Source of the DNA: Nocardioides plantarum
GTDB taxonomy: Bacteria; Actinomycetota; Actinomycetes; Propionibacteriales; Nocardioidaceae
DNA length: 64,000 nt
Assembly: GCF_006346395.1 (NCBI RefSeq)
Contig: NZ_VDMS01000004.1
Span: forward strand, 186,001-250,000
Reading direction: 5' to 3'
This document shows, in pieces, positions 54,717-63,246 of this stretch. The notes under the pieces were generated by a model, which was not told the origin of the DNA, made no database searches, and worked only from the letters and a program-made list of their open reading frames with translations. The number at the start of each line of letters is the position of its first letter. Position 1 is the first letter of the stretch. The position numbers and the translations under genes are program-made.

Positions 54717-55490
54717 ATGACGCTGCTCATCACCGACGAGGCCCGGGTCCGGACGCTGACCCTCGACCGGCCGGACGCGCTCAACGCCTTCAACGAGGAG
54801 CTGTACGACGCCCTCGCCGACGCCCTGATCGACGCGGCCGCCGACCCGGCCGTCGCCGTGGTGCTGCTGACCGGCACCGGCCGTGCGTTCTCGGCCGGCA
54901 CCGACCTGCTCGAGATGCACCGGATCGCGACCGACCCGACCTTCCAGCGCGGACGGCACGGGTTCCCCGGGCTGATCGACGCCCTCGAGGCCTTCGACAA
55001 GCCCCTCGTCTGCGCGGTCAACGGGCTCGGCCTCGGCATCGGTACGACGGTGCTGGGGTTCGCCGACCTGGCGTTCATGTCGTCGACCGCGCGGCTCAAG
55101 TGCCCCTTCACCTCGCTCGGCGTCGCCCCCGAGGCGGCGTCCTCCTACCTCCTCCCCCGGCTCGTCGGACGCCAGGACGCCGCGTGGATGCTGCTCTCGG
55201 CCGAGTGGGTCTCGGCCCAGGAGGCACTGCGGATGGGCCTGGTCTGGCGCGTCTGCGAGCCCGACGACCTGCTCGCCGAGGCGCACCGGCACGCGGCGGT
55301 GCTGGCGTCGCGGCCGATCTCGTCGCTGGTCGCGGTGAAGCGGACGATGCTCGCCCCGCTGCGCGACGGCATCGCCGCCGCCCGCGAGCTCGAGAACGCG
55401 GCGTTCGCCGAGCTGATGGGCGGCCCGGCCAACCTCGAGGCGCTGACCGCGTTCGCCGAGGGTCGCGAGGCGGACTTCACCGGCATGTAG
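54717..55490 (+). CDS. Enoyl-CoA hydratase/isomerase family
   Basis: 257 residues of crotonase fold. Oxyanion segments are RAFSAGTDL (about 58-66) and NGLGLGIGTTV (about 103-113); the catalytic Glu of typical hydratases at the second site is not clearly placed. ATG 54717 is 7 nt after TAGGGT (54704-54709), so leaderless. A fatty acid or aromatic beta-oxidation role is likely; substrate not known. Confidence 0.85.
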   Translation: MTLLITDEARVRTLTLDRPDALNAFNEELYDALADALIDAAADPAVAVVLLTGTGRAFSAGTDLLEMHRIATDPTFQRGRHGFPGLIDALEAFDKPLVCAVNGLGLGIGTTVLGFADLAFMSSTARLKCPFTSLGVAPEAASSYLLPRLVGRQDAAWMLLSAEWVSAQEALRMGLVWRVCEPDDLLAEAHRHAAVLASRPISSLVAVKRTMLAPLRDGIAAARELENAAFAELMGGPANLEALTAFAEGREADFTGM

Positions 55491-55496
55491 CCCGGC

Positions 55497-55520
55497 TATA
55501 GTCCTTCGTGTTCATACGAA
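55497..55520 (+). promoter_or_regulatory. TetR gene promoter with small inverted repeat
   Basis: TATAGT (55497-55502) is a good -10 for the TetR gene. TTCGT-N6-ACGAA (55505-55520) lies at the expected start point and could be the operator. Both sites are predicted from sequence only. Confidence 0.45.
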
Positions 55521-55548
55521 AACCTGTCACCGATCCTGGGGGTCCCCG

Positions 55549-56142
55549 TTGACCGCGAGACCCGCCGAGCGGCGCGGTCGCCTCGACCGCGAGACCGTGC
55601 TGGCCAGCGCCGAGTCGATCGTCGACCGCGACGGCTTCGACGCACTGTCGATGACCCTGCTGGCCGCCGAGCTCGACACCCGCGTCTCGTCGCTCTACAA
55701 CCACGTCACCAACCTCGAGGACCTGCGCAGCGAGATCCAGGTGCGCGCGATGAGCCTGCTCGGACGCCAGGTCCAGCGTGCCGCGATGGGCCACGCCGGC
55801 GCCGACGGCCTGCGCGTGCTCAGCCACGAGCTGCGCGCCTTCGCGCGCGCCTTCCCCCAGCGCTACGCGGCCCTCACCCGGGCCCCGATCGACCGCGACG
55901 GGTTCTTCGCCGCCGCCGGCGACGTCATCGAGGCGATGGGCGTGATGGTGCGCTCCACCGGCCTGCCCGAACGACAGACCATCCCCACCGGCATGGCCAT
56001 CTTCTCCGCCCTGCACGGCTTCGTCGCCCTCGAGGCCAGCGGCTACTTCGACGGCGTCCCCGAGCTCGAGGACGTCTTCGAGCAGGTCGTGCGCGGAGCC
56101 GTCACCGCCGCCGTCCTGGAGGTCACGACCCCGCGAGGGTGA
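55549..56142 (+). CDS. TetR-family regulator
   Basis: 197 residues. The HTH MTLLAAELDTRVSSLYNHVTNLEDL (given by ends MTLLAAEL and NHVTNLEDL) lies near 37-60, with a C-terminal TetR_C-type ligand domain. TTG 55549 is the only start near GGGGGTCCCCG, the leader shared with kstR. Its regulated genes are unknown; the enoyl-CoA hydratase gene upstream is a candidate. Confidence 0.8.
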   Translation: MTARPAERRGRLDRETVLASAESIVDRDGFDALSMTLLAAELDTRVSSLYNHVTNLEDLRSEIQVRAMSLLGRQVQRAAMGHAGADGLRVLSHELRAFARAFPQRYAALTRAPIDRDGFFAAAGDVIEAMGVMVRSTGLPERQTIPTGMAIFSALHGFVALEASGYFDGVPELEDVFEQVVRGAVTAAVLEVTTPRG

Positions 56143-56158
56143 GCACCCCCCCCACGCC

Positions 56159-56487
56159 GGTCGAGGTGCGAAGGCCGCCAGGCCTGAGCCTCGAGACCCC
56201 CGCAGCCGACCCACCCGACCAGACCACACCCCCCCCACGCCGGTCGAGGTGCGAAGGCCGCCAGGCCTGAGCCTCGAGACCCCCGCAGCCGACCCACCCG
56301 ACCAGACCACACCACCCCCACGCCGGTCGAGGTGCGAAGGCCGCCAGGCCTGAGCCTCGAGACCCCCGCAGCCGGCCCACCCGACCCGATCGAGGTGTCG
56401 TCTGATCGTGCCGGCGCACGTCGCCCCGGTCCGCAGAGCGCTGCGGTGGTCTCGAGGCTCGGCGCCGGGGCGCCTCGCACCTCGACC
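56159..56487. repeat. 83-bp tandem array of the 42-bp palindromic repeat
   Basis: Three copies of the 42-bp element start at 56159, 56242 and 56325, exactly 83 bp apart, so element plus spacer was duplicated as a unit. A fourth, reversed copy is at 56448-56487. The array fills most of the 420-bp gap between the TetR and ligase genes; no other gene lies here. Spacers are C-rich. Confidence 0.9.
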
Positions 56488-56563
56488 GACGGGCAGGGAC
56501 AGCACTGATTCCCTCCATCGCGGGGTGGCGCCCACTGGGGGTGGAGCCGTGTTGGATGCAGAC

Positions 56564-58105
56564 ATGCTGCTCATCGACGTCGTGACGACCTCGTCTGCGG
56601 TCGCGGCCACGCGCTCGCGCAAGCAGAAGGTCGCGGTGATCGCCGACCTGCTGAGCCGAGCGGCTGCGGGCCCCGAGCTCGAGGTGGTGACGTCGTACGT
56701 CGGAGGGGCGCTGCTCCAGCGGCGTACCGGCGTGGGGTGGCGCGGGCTCGCGTCGCTGCCCGACCCGGCGGCCGAGGCGTCGCTGACGGTGGTCGGGGTC
56801 GACGCGACGTTCGAGCGCCTGGCGCGCATCTCCGGCCCCGGTTCGCAGGCGGCGCGGGCGGCGGCGGTGACCCAGCTGTTCGCCGCGGCGACGGCCGACG
56901 AGCAGTCCTGGCTGCGCGGGCTGGTCACCGGTGAGCTGCGACAGGGAGCCCTCGACGCGCTGGTGCAGGAGGGTCTCGCCGTCGCGGTCGGTCTGCCGGT
57001 GGCGGCCGTACGCCGCGCCGCGATGCTCGCCGGGTCGACGGTCGCGATCGCCCGGGCGGCCGTCGAGGGCGGAGAGACGGCCCTGGCCGCGATCGGCCTC
57101 GAGGTCGGTCGGCCGGTGCTGCCGATGCTGGCGTCCTCGGCGCCCACGGTCGCCGAGGCCCTCGTCAAGGTCGGCGGCGAAGGAGCCGTCGACACCAAGC
57201 TCGACGGCATCCGCGTCCAGGTGCACCGGCTCGGCGACGGCGGCTCGCCCGCCGACGACACCGTGCTGGTGGTGACGCGCTCGCTCGACGACATCACCGC
57301 TCGACTTCCCGAGGTGGTCGAGGTGGCCCGGTCGCTGCCGGCGAGGTCGTTCGTCCTCGACGGCGAGGTGCTCGCGCTCGACGCGGCGGGCCGGCCGCGA
57401 CCGTTCCAGGAGACGGCGTCCCGCACGGCGTTGCAGGACGGCGTCGCCGGCGTCCGCGTGACGCCGTTCTTCTTCGACCTGCTCCACGTCGACGGGCGCG
57501 ACCTGCTCGACTCCCCCGGCACCGCGCGGGCCGCCGCGCTCGAGGCCCTCGTGCCCGCGGAGTTCCGGGTGCCGCGACTGGTCACCTCCGACGTCGAGGC
57601 GGCCGAGGCGTTCACCCGCCACGTGCTCGCCGCAGGCCACGAGGGCGTCGTGGTCAAGGACCTCGCGGCGCCCTACGCCGCCGGACGGCGGGGCGCGGCG
57701 TGGGTCAAGGTCAAGCCCGTCCACACCCTCGACCTGGTGGTGCTGGCGGTCGAGTGGGGGTCGGGCCGACGTCAGGGGCTGCTGTCCAACATCCATCTCG
57801 GCGCCCGCGACGACGCGCAGCCCGGCGGGTTCGTGATGCTCGGCAAGACGTTCAAGGGCATGACCGACGAGATGCTGGCCTGGCAGACCAAACGATTCCT
57901 GGGCCTCGCCGAGGGACCGACCGACGGCTACGTCGTACGCGTGCGGCCCGAGCAGGTCGTCGAGATCGCCATCGACGGCCTGCAGGCCTCGACGCGCTAC
58001 CCCGGCGGGGTGGCGCTGCGCTTCGCCCGCGTGGTCCGCTACCGCGACGACAAGGCTGCGGGCGAGGCCGACACCCTCGAGACGGTCAAGGAGCTGAGCC
58101 GATGA
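56564..58105 (+). CDS. ligB: ATP-dependent DNA ligase, LigB type
   Basis: 513 residues, as for mycobacterial LigB. The nucleotidyl lysine is K212 in DTKLDGIRV; later motifs are [11 protein letters not shown] and EGVVVKD, then [14 protein letters not shown]. The N-terminus [22 protein letters not shown] (ends MLLIDV and SRKQK) matches LigB, fixing the ATG. It joins nicked DNA using ATP; a repair accessory to NAD-dependent LigA. Confidence 0.9.
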   Translation: MLLIDVVTTSSAVAATRSRKQKVAVIADLLSRAAAGPELEVVTSYVGGALLQRRTGVGWRGLASLPDPAAEASLTVVGVDATFERLARISGPGSQAARAAAVTQLFAAATADEQSWLRGLVTGELRQGALDALVQEGLAVAVGLPVAAVRRAAMLAGSTVAIARAAVEGGETALAAIGLEVGRPVLPMLASSAPTVAEALVKVGGEGAVDTKLDGIRVQVHRLGDGGSPADDTVLVVTRSLDDITARLPEVVEVARSLPARSFVLDGEVLALDAAGRPRPFQETASRTALQDGVAGVRVTPFFFDLLHVDGRDLLDSPGTARAAALEALVPAEFRVPRLVTSDVEAAEAFTRHVLAAGHEGVVVKDLAAPYAAGRRGAAWVKVKPVHTLDLVVLAVEWGSGRRQGLLSNIHLGARDDAQPGGFVMLGKTFKGMTDEMLAWQTKRFLGLAEGPTDGYVVRVRPEQVVEIAIDGLQASTRYPGGVALRFARVVRYRDDKAAGEADTLETVKELSR

Positions 58106-58512
58106 CGGCGGTGGTGCGCGGGCCCGACGGGCCCGACAGGTCGGGCGGGTCGCTGTGGTCGTGGCGTTCTCGCGGGTCGATCCTGTCGATCGCCTCCGAG
58201 GGCTCGATCCTGTCGGTCGGCAGCGTGGGGTCGGTCCTGTCCGTCGCGTCGGCGGGCTCGTTCGCCTCGCTCGGTTCGCTGGGGTCGGCTGCGTCCGTCG
58301 GCTCGGCGTGGTCGTGGCGCTCGAGGGGCTCCCTGCTGTCGTCGCGGGCGACGGGGTCGGTCGGGTCCCACCGAGCCGACTCCGCGTGGTTCGCCGCACG
58401 CACCCACGGCCCGCTCCCCCGGTGGCTGGTCCCCGGTGGCGTCCTGGCCACGGTCGGACTCAGCCTCGCCCTGCGTCACCGGCGTGCAACTCGGAGTTGC
58501 AACTTCTCGTAG
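58102..58512 (+). CDS. Ser/Gly-repeat protein with C-terminal membrane helix
   Basis: 136 residues. Residues about 15-95 are repeats of SxGSxLS type ([19 protein letters not shown] is one 19-residue stretch). A C-terminal hydrophobic helix ([17 protein letters not shown]) follows. Regular Ser/Gly spacing suggests a flat beta-solenoid or stacked sheet exposed by a tail anchor; this is inference. ATG 58102 overlaps the ligase stop (ATGA), which supports translation. Not recognised as a known family. Confidence 0.65.
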   Translation: MTAVVRGPDGPDRSGGSLWSWRSRGSILSIASEGSILSVGSVGSVLSVASAGSFASLGSLGSAASVGSAWSWRSRGSLLSSRATGSVGSHRADSAWFAARTHGPLPRWLVPGGVLATVGLSLALRHRRATRSCNFS

Positions 58513-58515
58513 GAT
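58485..58515 (+). promoter_or_regulatory. TetR gene operator and leaderless promoter
   Basis: TGCAACTC-G-GAGTTGCA is a perfect 8-bp inverted repeat (58485-58501), followed by TAGGAT (58510-58515) 6 nt before ATG 58522. It overlaps the -35 region, the usual autoregulatory TetR layout. Confidence 0.65.
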
Positions 58516-58521
58516 GCTCGG

Positions 58522-59214
58522 ATGACCACGTCGACCGGTGTCCCCGAGACCGACGGTCGCAGGCGTGCGGCGGCCTCCCGGCGCCGGCTGCGCGAGGCCG
58601 AGATCATCGCCGCGACACGCGCGGAGTTCGACCGCCAGGGGGTCGGCGAGATGCGCATCGAGGACATCGCGGCCGCCGTCGGGATCAACCGCGCGATCGT
58701 CTACCGCGTCTTCACCGGCAAGGAAGAGCTGTTCGCGCTGACCCTGGTCAGCTACCTCGACGAGCTGCGCGACGCGCTCGCCGAGGCCGCCGCCTCGACC
58801 GCGGTGCCGGCCGACCGCCTCGCCGCGATCGTCGGGGCGTTCGTCGACTACGGCGTCGCCCACCCCGCGTTCGTCGACTGCGCCCAGGCCCTGATGCGGC
58901 GTCGTGGCTCCGACCTGCTCGAGGAGATCACCGAGAGCGCACTGTTCCGCCTCGGCCGGGCCATCTCGTCGTGCCTGGCGATCCTGACCACCGCGCTGGA
59001 GGACGGCGTCGCGTCGGGTGACTTCACCGTGGCCGGCGATCCCACCCTGATGGCCAACACCCTCTACGCCAGCGGCCTCGGCGCCCTCCAGCTGGCGCGC
59101 GTCGGCCTCACCGTGACCGAGTCCGCGCCCGGCGTACCCGTCATCGGGTCGATCACCGCCGCCCAGGTGCGCGAGCACCTGGTGGCCTCGGCGTTGGCCC
59201 TCGCCGGTCGCTGA
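58522..59214 (+). CDS. TetR-family regulator
   Basis: 230 residues. The HTH RIEDIAAAVGINRAIVYRVF lies at about 46-65, then GKEELFALTLVSYL and a helical ligand domain. ATG 58522 is 6 nt after TAGGAT (leaderless). The operator just upstream suggests it represses itself. It overlaps no neighbour; the Ser/Gly-repeat gene ends 9 bp before it. Confidence 0.82.
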   Translation: MTTSTGVPETDGRRRAAASRRRLREAEIIAATRAEFDRQGVGEMRIEDIAAAVGINRAIVYRVFTGKEELFALTLVSYLDELRDALAEAAASTAVPADRLAAIVGAFVDYGVAHPAFVDCAQALMRRRGSDLLEEITESALFRLGRAISSCLAILTTALEDGVASGDFTVAGDPTLMANTLYASGLGALQLARVGLTVTESAPGVPVIGSITAAQVREHLVASALALAGR

Positions 59215-59223
59215 GCGGCTGTT

Positions 59224-59370
59224 CTGATCCGCCGCCCGAGTCGTTCGATCGAACGAGTCGGTGGGCCAAAACCGCCTGATCCGCCCCCCAACTCGTTCGA
59301 TCGAACGACTCGGTGGACCAGAACCGTCTGATCCGCCCCCCAACTCGTTCGATTGCACGAGTTGGTCGCC
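59224..59370. repeat. 52-bp tandem repeat with palindromic core
   Basis: Three units start at 59224, 59276 and 59328, 52 bp apart. Each begins CTGATCCGCC and holds a hairpin; the first two have the perfect core CGTTCGATCGAACG, the third is mutated in its centre. It lies between convergent TetR and thiolase genes and could act as a terminator. Confidence 0.88.
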
Positions 59371-59442
59371 CGCGCGTCGTCTCCAACGCGACGCCGGCCC
59401 GCCACCCCGGAGGGCGACGGGCCGGCGTACGGCGGAGAGGGG

Positions 59443-60732
59443 TCAGGCCCGCTCGAGGATCGCGACGACGCCCTGGCCGCCGGCGGCGCAGATCGAGATC
59501 ACACCGCGCCCCGTGCCGCCCTCGGACTCGGCGAGGAGCTTGGCGAGCACGGGGATGATCCGGCCGCCGGTGGCGGCGAACGGGTGGCCCGCGGCGAGCG
59601 AGGAGCCCTTGACGTTGAGCTTGGTGCGGTCGATCGCGCCGAGCGGCTCGTCGAGGCCGAGGCGCTGCTGGCAGAAGACTGGGTCCTCCCAGGCCTTGAG
59701 CGTCGACAGCACCTGCGAGGCGAAGGCCTCGTGGATCTCGTAGAAATCGAAGTCCTGCAGCGACAGCCCCTCGCGCTGGAGCATCCGCGACATCGCGTAG
59801 GCGGGCGCCATCAGCAGGCCCTCGCCGCCGTGGACGTAGTCGACGGCCGCGGTCTCGTACGCCGTGAGGTAGGCGAGCACGGGCAGGCCGTGCTCCTCGG
59901 CCCACTCCTCGGAGGCCAGCAGCACGACCGACGCACCGTCGGTCAGCGGCGTCGAGTTGCCGGCGGTCATCGTGGCGGCCTCGCCCTTGCCGAAGACCGG
60001 CTTGAGCTTGGCGAGCTTCTCGGCGGTGGAGTCGGCGCGCAGGTTGGTGTCGCGCTCGACACCGCGGAACGGCGTGACCTGGTCGTCGAGGAAGCCGGCG
60101 TCGTACGCCGCGGCGAGGTGCTGGTGGGAGGCGGCGGCGAGCTCGTCCTGCTCCTCGCGACCGATCTGCCACTCCAGGGCGGTCAACGCGGCGTGCTCGC
60201 CCATCGAGAGCCGGGTGCGGGGCTCGCCGTTCTGCGGGATCTCGAGGCCGATGTCGCCCGGCCGGATCTGGCCCAGGGCCTTGAGCCGACCGGCGGTGTC
60301 GCGTGCGGCGTTGACCTTGACCAGCTTCTTGCGCAGCCTCTCGCTGATCGCGACGGGCGCGTCGGAGGTGGTGTCGGTGCCGCCGGCGATACCCACCTCG
60401 ATCTGGCCGAGGGCGATCTTGTTGGCGACCTGGATCGCGGCCTGCAGGCCGGTGCCGCAGGCCTGCTGGATGTCGGTGGCCGGCGTCTCGGGCGAGAGCC
60501 TGGAGCCGAGCACGGCCTCGCGGGTCAGGTTGAAGTCGCGGGAGTGCTTGAGCACCGCGCCGGCGACGACCTCGCCGAGGCGCTGACCCTCGAGACCGAA
60601 GCGGGCCACCAGTCCGTCGATCGCGGCGGTGAGCATGTCCTGGTTGGAGGCGTCGGAGTAGGCGCCGTTGGAACGGGCGAACGGGATGCGGTTTCCACCG
60701 ATGACGGCGACGCGACGGGTCTTCTCGATCAT
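59443..60732 (-). CDS. fadA2: Acetyl-CoA acyltransferase (thiolase), FadA2-like
   Basis: 429 residues. Nucleophile Cys92 in IQQACGTGLQ, with GHPFAATG and ICAAGGQG at the C-terminus. Catalyses the last step of beta-oxidation. It is divergent from fabG4-htdX, matching the M. tuberculosis fadA2/fabG4/htdX block (Rv0241c-Rv0243). I chose ATG 60732; GTG 60756 would extend it by eight residues. Confidence 0.87.
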   Translation of the reverse strand: MIEKTRRVAVIGGNRIPFARSNGAYSDASNQDMLTAAIDGLVARFGLEGQRLGEVVAGAVLKHSRDFNLTREAVLGSRLSPETPATDIQQACGTGLQAAIQVANKIALGQIEVGIAGGTDTTSDAPVAISERLRKKLVKVNAARDTAGRLKALGQIRPGDIGLEIPQNGEPRTRLSMGEHAALTALEWQIGREEQDELAAASHQHLAAAYDAGFLDDQVTPFRGVERDTNLRADSTAEKLAKLKPVFGKGEAATMTAGNSTPLTDGASVVLLASEEWAEEHGLPVLAYLTAYETAAVDYVHGGEGLLMAPAYAMSRMLQREGLSLQDFDFYEIHEAFASQVLSTLKAWEDPVFCQQRLGLDEPLGAIDRTKLNVKGSSLAAGHPFAATGGRIIPVLAKLLAESEGGTGRGVISICAAGGQGVVAILERA

Positions 60733-60802
60733 GCGACCATACTGACGGGTAACCACACCGGGTCCAAGGCCTTGAGGGTCACGTCACGATAAGTGGACAG
60801 TG

Positions 60803-60821
60803 AGTTACACGGCCAGTTACA
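60803..60821. promoter_or_regulatory. AGTTACA direct repeat in divergent promoter
   Basis: AGTTACA at 60803-60809 recurs at 60815-60821, a 12-bp step, so both lie on one DNA face. They are in the intergenic region of fadA2 and fabG4 and could bind a lipid-responsive regulator. Not a KstR box. Confidence 0.4.
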
Positions 60822-60868
60822 TGTGGTGATCCGGTCCCCGCACTCCAGAGAATGAGGCAGCACGCGCC

Positions 60869-62218
60869 ATGAGCGACAAGTACCAGGGCTTCACCACCAC
60901 GCCGGTCGGCAAGATCCTCGTCAAGAACCTCGGCCTGCCCGCCCCGGCCAGGCTCGAGCGCTGGACCGAGGGCGCGCCCCTGGTCGACGGCACCGTCCTC
61001 GTCGGCGGGGTCGGCCGCCTGGCCGAGTCGCTCCCCGGCCTGCTCGACACCCTGGGCATCGCCTCCACGGCGGTCAAGCCCGAGGAGGGCAAGCTCAAGG
61101 GCCTCGTCTTCGACGCCACCGGCCTGACCTCGGCCGCCGAGCTGGTCGCATTGCGCGACTTCTCCACCCCGGTCCTGCGCAGCCTCGCCGCCAACGCCCG
61201 GGTCGTCGTCCTCGGCACCCCGCCCGAGCAGGTCACGGGCAGCGAGCGCGTCGCCCAGCGCGCGCTCGAGGGCTTCACCCGCAGCCTCGGCAAGGAGATC
61301 GGCAAGGGCAGCACCGTCCAGCTGGTCTACGTCGCCGACGGCGCCGAGGCGGCCGCGACCAGCACGCTCGCCTTCCTCCTCTCGCCCAAGTCCGCCTACG
61401 TGTCCGGCCAGGTCGTCCGGATCGGCGCCCACGCCGCGAAGGGCGCGACGTCCGGCACCGTCGCCGACGAGACCCGGCCGCTGGCCGGCAAGGTCGCGCT
61501 GGTCACCGGCGCGAGCCGTGGCATCGGCGAGCAGATCGCCCGGGTGCTGCACCGCGACGGCGCGACCGTCGTCGGGGTCGACGTACCCCAGGCGGCCAGC
61601 GAGCTGCAGGCGCTGATGAAGGAGCTCGACGGCGACTGGCTCACCCTCGACATCACCGGCAAGGACGCCCCGCAGCGCATCGCCCACCACCTCGAGACGC
61701 AGCACGGCGGCGTCGACGTCGTGGTCCACAACGCCGGCATCACCCGCGACAAGAAGCTGGCCAACATGGACGACGCCCGCTGGGACTCCGTGATCGCGGT
61801 CAACCTGACCGCGCCCGAGCTCATCACCCGGGAGCTGCTCGACCAGGGCCTGGTCCACGACTTCGGCTCGATCGTCGGCGTGGCCTCGATCGCCGGGATC
61901 GCCGGCAACGTCGGGCAGACCAACTACGCGACCTCCAAGGCCGGCGTCATCGGCCTCGTCGACTCCCTCGCCGACGAGCTCGCCGAGAGGGGCACGGGCA
62001 TCACCATCAACGCGGTGGCCCCCGGCTTCATCATCACCGCGATGACCGCCGCCGTGCCGTTCGCGACCCGCGAGGTCGGCCAGCGGCTCAACGCCATGGC
62101 CCAGGGCGGCCTGCCGGTCGACGTGGCCGAGACCATCGCCTGGTACGCCCACCCCGGGTCCAGCCTCGTCAACGGCAACGTGGTGCGCGTCTGCGGCCAG
62201 ATGATGCTGGGGGCGTGA
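60869..62218 (+). CDS. fabG4: High-molecular-weight 3-oxoacyl reductase, FabG4-like
   Basis: 449 residues: a degenerate flavodoxin-like N-terminal half (about 1-205) and a classical SDR half with TGASRGIGEQIA near 212, NAGITRDKKLANM, Ser in VASIAGIAG and NYATSKAG (Tyr-x3-Lys). This HMwFabG layout is characteristic of FabG4 (Rv0242c, about 454 residues), which reduces 3-oxoacyl-CoA with NADH. ATG 60869. Confidence 0.88.
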   Translation: MSDKYQGFTTTPVGKILVKNLGLPAPARLERWTEGAPLVDGTVLVGGVGRLAESLPGLLDTLGIASTAVKPEEGKLKGLVFDATGLTSAAELVALRDFSTPVLRSLAANARVVVLGTPPEQVTGSERVAQRALEGFTRSLGKEIGKGSTVQLVYVADGAEAAATSTLAFLLSPKSAYVSGQVVRIGAHAAKGATSGTVADETRPLAGKVALVTGASRGIGEQIARVLHRDGATVVGVDVPQAASELQALMKELDGDWLTLDITGKDAPQRIAHHLETQHGGVDVVVHNAGITRDKKLANMDDARWDSVIAVNLTAPELITRELLDQGLVHDFGSIVGVASIAGIAGNVGQTNYATSKAGVIGLVDSLADELAERGTGITINAVAPGFIITAMTAAVPFATREVGQRLNAMAQGGLPVDVAETIAWYAHPGSSLVNGNVVRVCGQMMLGA

Positions 62219-62228
62219 GGGTACGCCG

Positions 62229-63125
62229 ATGTCCGCCATCCCCGCCCTACTCAGGGCCGCCCTGCCCTCGATCCCGGTCGTCAACCAGCTGCCCGGCGTC
62301 AAGAAGGCGCCGGTCGCCGGGTTCACCGGTCTGACCCGCACCCGCCCGCCGGTCACCGTCGACCGCGCCGCGGTCGAGGCGTACGCCGCCGTCTGCGGCT
62401 TCCCGACCAAGGACGTCGTCCCGCTCCCCTATCCCCACCTGCTGGTCTTCGACCTGCAGATGGCGATCATGAGCGACCCGGCGTTCCCCGCGCCCGCCAT
62501 CGGCACCGTGCACGTCGAGAACTCCATCACCCAGCACCGTCCGATCGCGATCGGCGAGTCGCTGTCGGTCGTCGCGTCGGTCGGCGCGCCGGTGCCGCAC
62601 CCCAAGGGCGTGGTCTACGAGTTCGTCACCGAGGTCCGCGCGGGCGCGGAGCTCGTCTGGGAGGAGACGTCGGCCTACCTGCGCCGCGGGGTCTCGACAG
62701 GCTCGACCACCGAGGAGGGCTCGACCACCGAGGGGGGCTCGACCACCGAGGAGGGTGCGTCGTACGGGATGGCCCTCCCCGAGGCCGCGCCCACGCCGAT
62801 CCGGTGGGAGCTGCCCGCCGACCTCGGCCGCCGCTACGCCGCGGTCTCCGGCGACGCCAACCCGATCCACCTCTACCCCGTGACCGCCAAGGCCCTGGGG
62901 TTCCCGCGCCAGATCGCCCACGGCATGTGGACCATGGCGCGCTGCGTGGCCGCGCTCGAGAACCGGCTGCCCGACGCCGTACGCGTCGACGTCGCGTTCA
63001 AGAAGCCCGTGCTCCTGCCCGGCACCGTCGCCTTCGGCGTCACCCCGCTCGACGACGGCATCGCGTTCGGCCTGACCAGCCCGAGCGGCAAGGCCCACCT
63101 CGCCGGTCGTACGACGTCCCTCTAG
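62229..63125 (+). CDS. htdX: MaoC-like 3-hydroxyacyl dehydratase, HtdX-like
   Basis: 298 residues, double hot-dog. The hydratase-2 motif is YAAVSGDANPIHLYPVTAKA with IAHGMW (about 208-240). It likely dehydrates or hydrates long acyl-thioesters with FabG4, as HtdX (Rv0241c) does. Residues about 157-175 are an in-frame insertion of three 6-residue units (GSTTEE or GSTTEG), between the two hot-dog halves. ATG 62229, 10 bp after fabG4. Confidence 0.87.
   Translation: MSAIPALLRAALPSIPVVNQLPGVKKAPVAGFTGLTRTRPPVTVDRAAVEAYAAVCGFPTKDVVPLPYPHLLVFDLQMAIMSDPAFPAPAIGTVHVENSITQHRPIAIGESLSVVASVGAPVPHPKGVVYEFVTEVRAGAELVWEETSAYLRRGVSTGSTTEEGSTTEGGSTTEEGASYGMALPEAAPTPIRWELPADLGRRYAAVSGDANPIHLYPVTAKALGFPRQIAHGMWTMARCVAALENRLPDAVRVDVAFKKPVLLPGTVAFGVTPLDDGIAFGLTSPSGKAHLAGRTTSL
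62700..62753 (+). repeat. In-frame 18-bp tandem repeat within htdX-like gene
   Basis: Three 18-bp units of GGCTCGACCACCGAGGAG (62700, 62718, 62736) follow a GGGTCTCGACA arm. They match the dispersed repeat at the glycosyltransferase end. Unit length is a multiple of three, so the frame survives. Confidence 0.88.
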
Positions 63126-63223
63126 GTCCGAGGCAGGTTGACGTGTCCCTGCGGTGATCTCGACTCGCGGTCGCGAGCTCGTCCCTCGCTCGCGCGCTCG
63201 CTCGATCTTCAGACCTGGTCGGC

Positions 63224-63246
63224 AGCCCGCTCGTTCCTCGCGGGCT
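63224..63246. terminator. Short hairpin at TesB gene end
   Basis: AGCCCGC (63224-63230) pairs with GCGGGCT (63240-63246) around a 9-nt loop, overlapping the TesB stop and lying 99 bp after htdX. Weak, without a U-run. Confidence 0.4.

Noticed and set aside
55505..55520. KstR box near the TetR gene at 55549
   Set aside because: It contains GTGTT but lacks the AAC half-site at the required spacing.
56159..56366. CRISPR-like array
   Set aside because: Both repeat and spacer are duplicated (83-bp period), spacers are not unique, and no cas gene is nearby.
58086..58451. Acidic low-complexity antisense frame opposite the Ser/Gly-repeat gene
   Set aside because: The sense frame has ATGA coupling and a C-terminal membrane helix; the antisense frame has neither.
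59224..59370. CRISPR or attachment-site array
   Set aside because: Units are contiguous 52-bp tandems without variable spacers, and no integrase gene is present.
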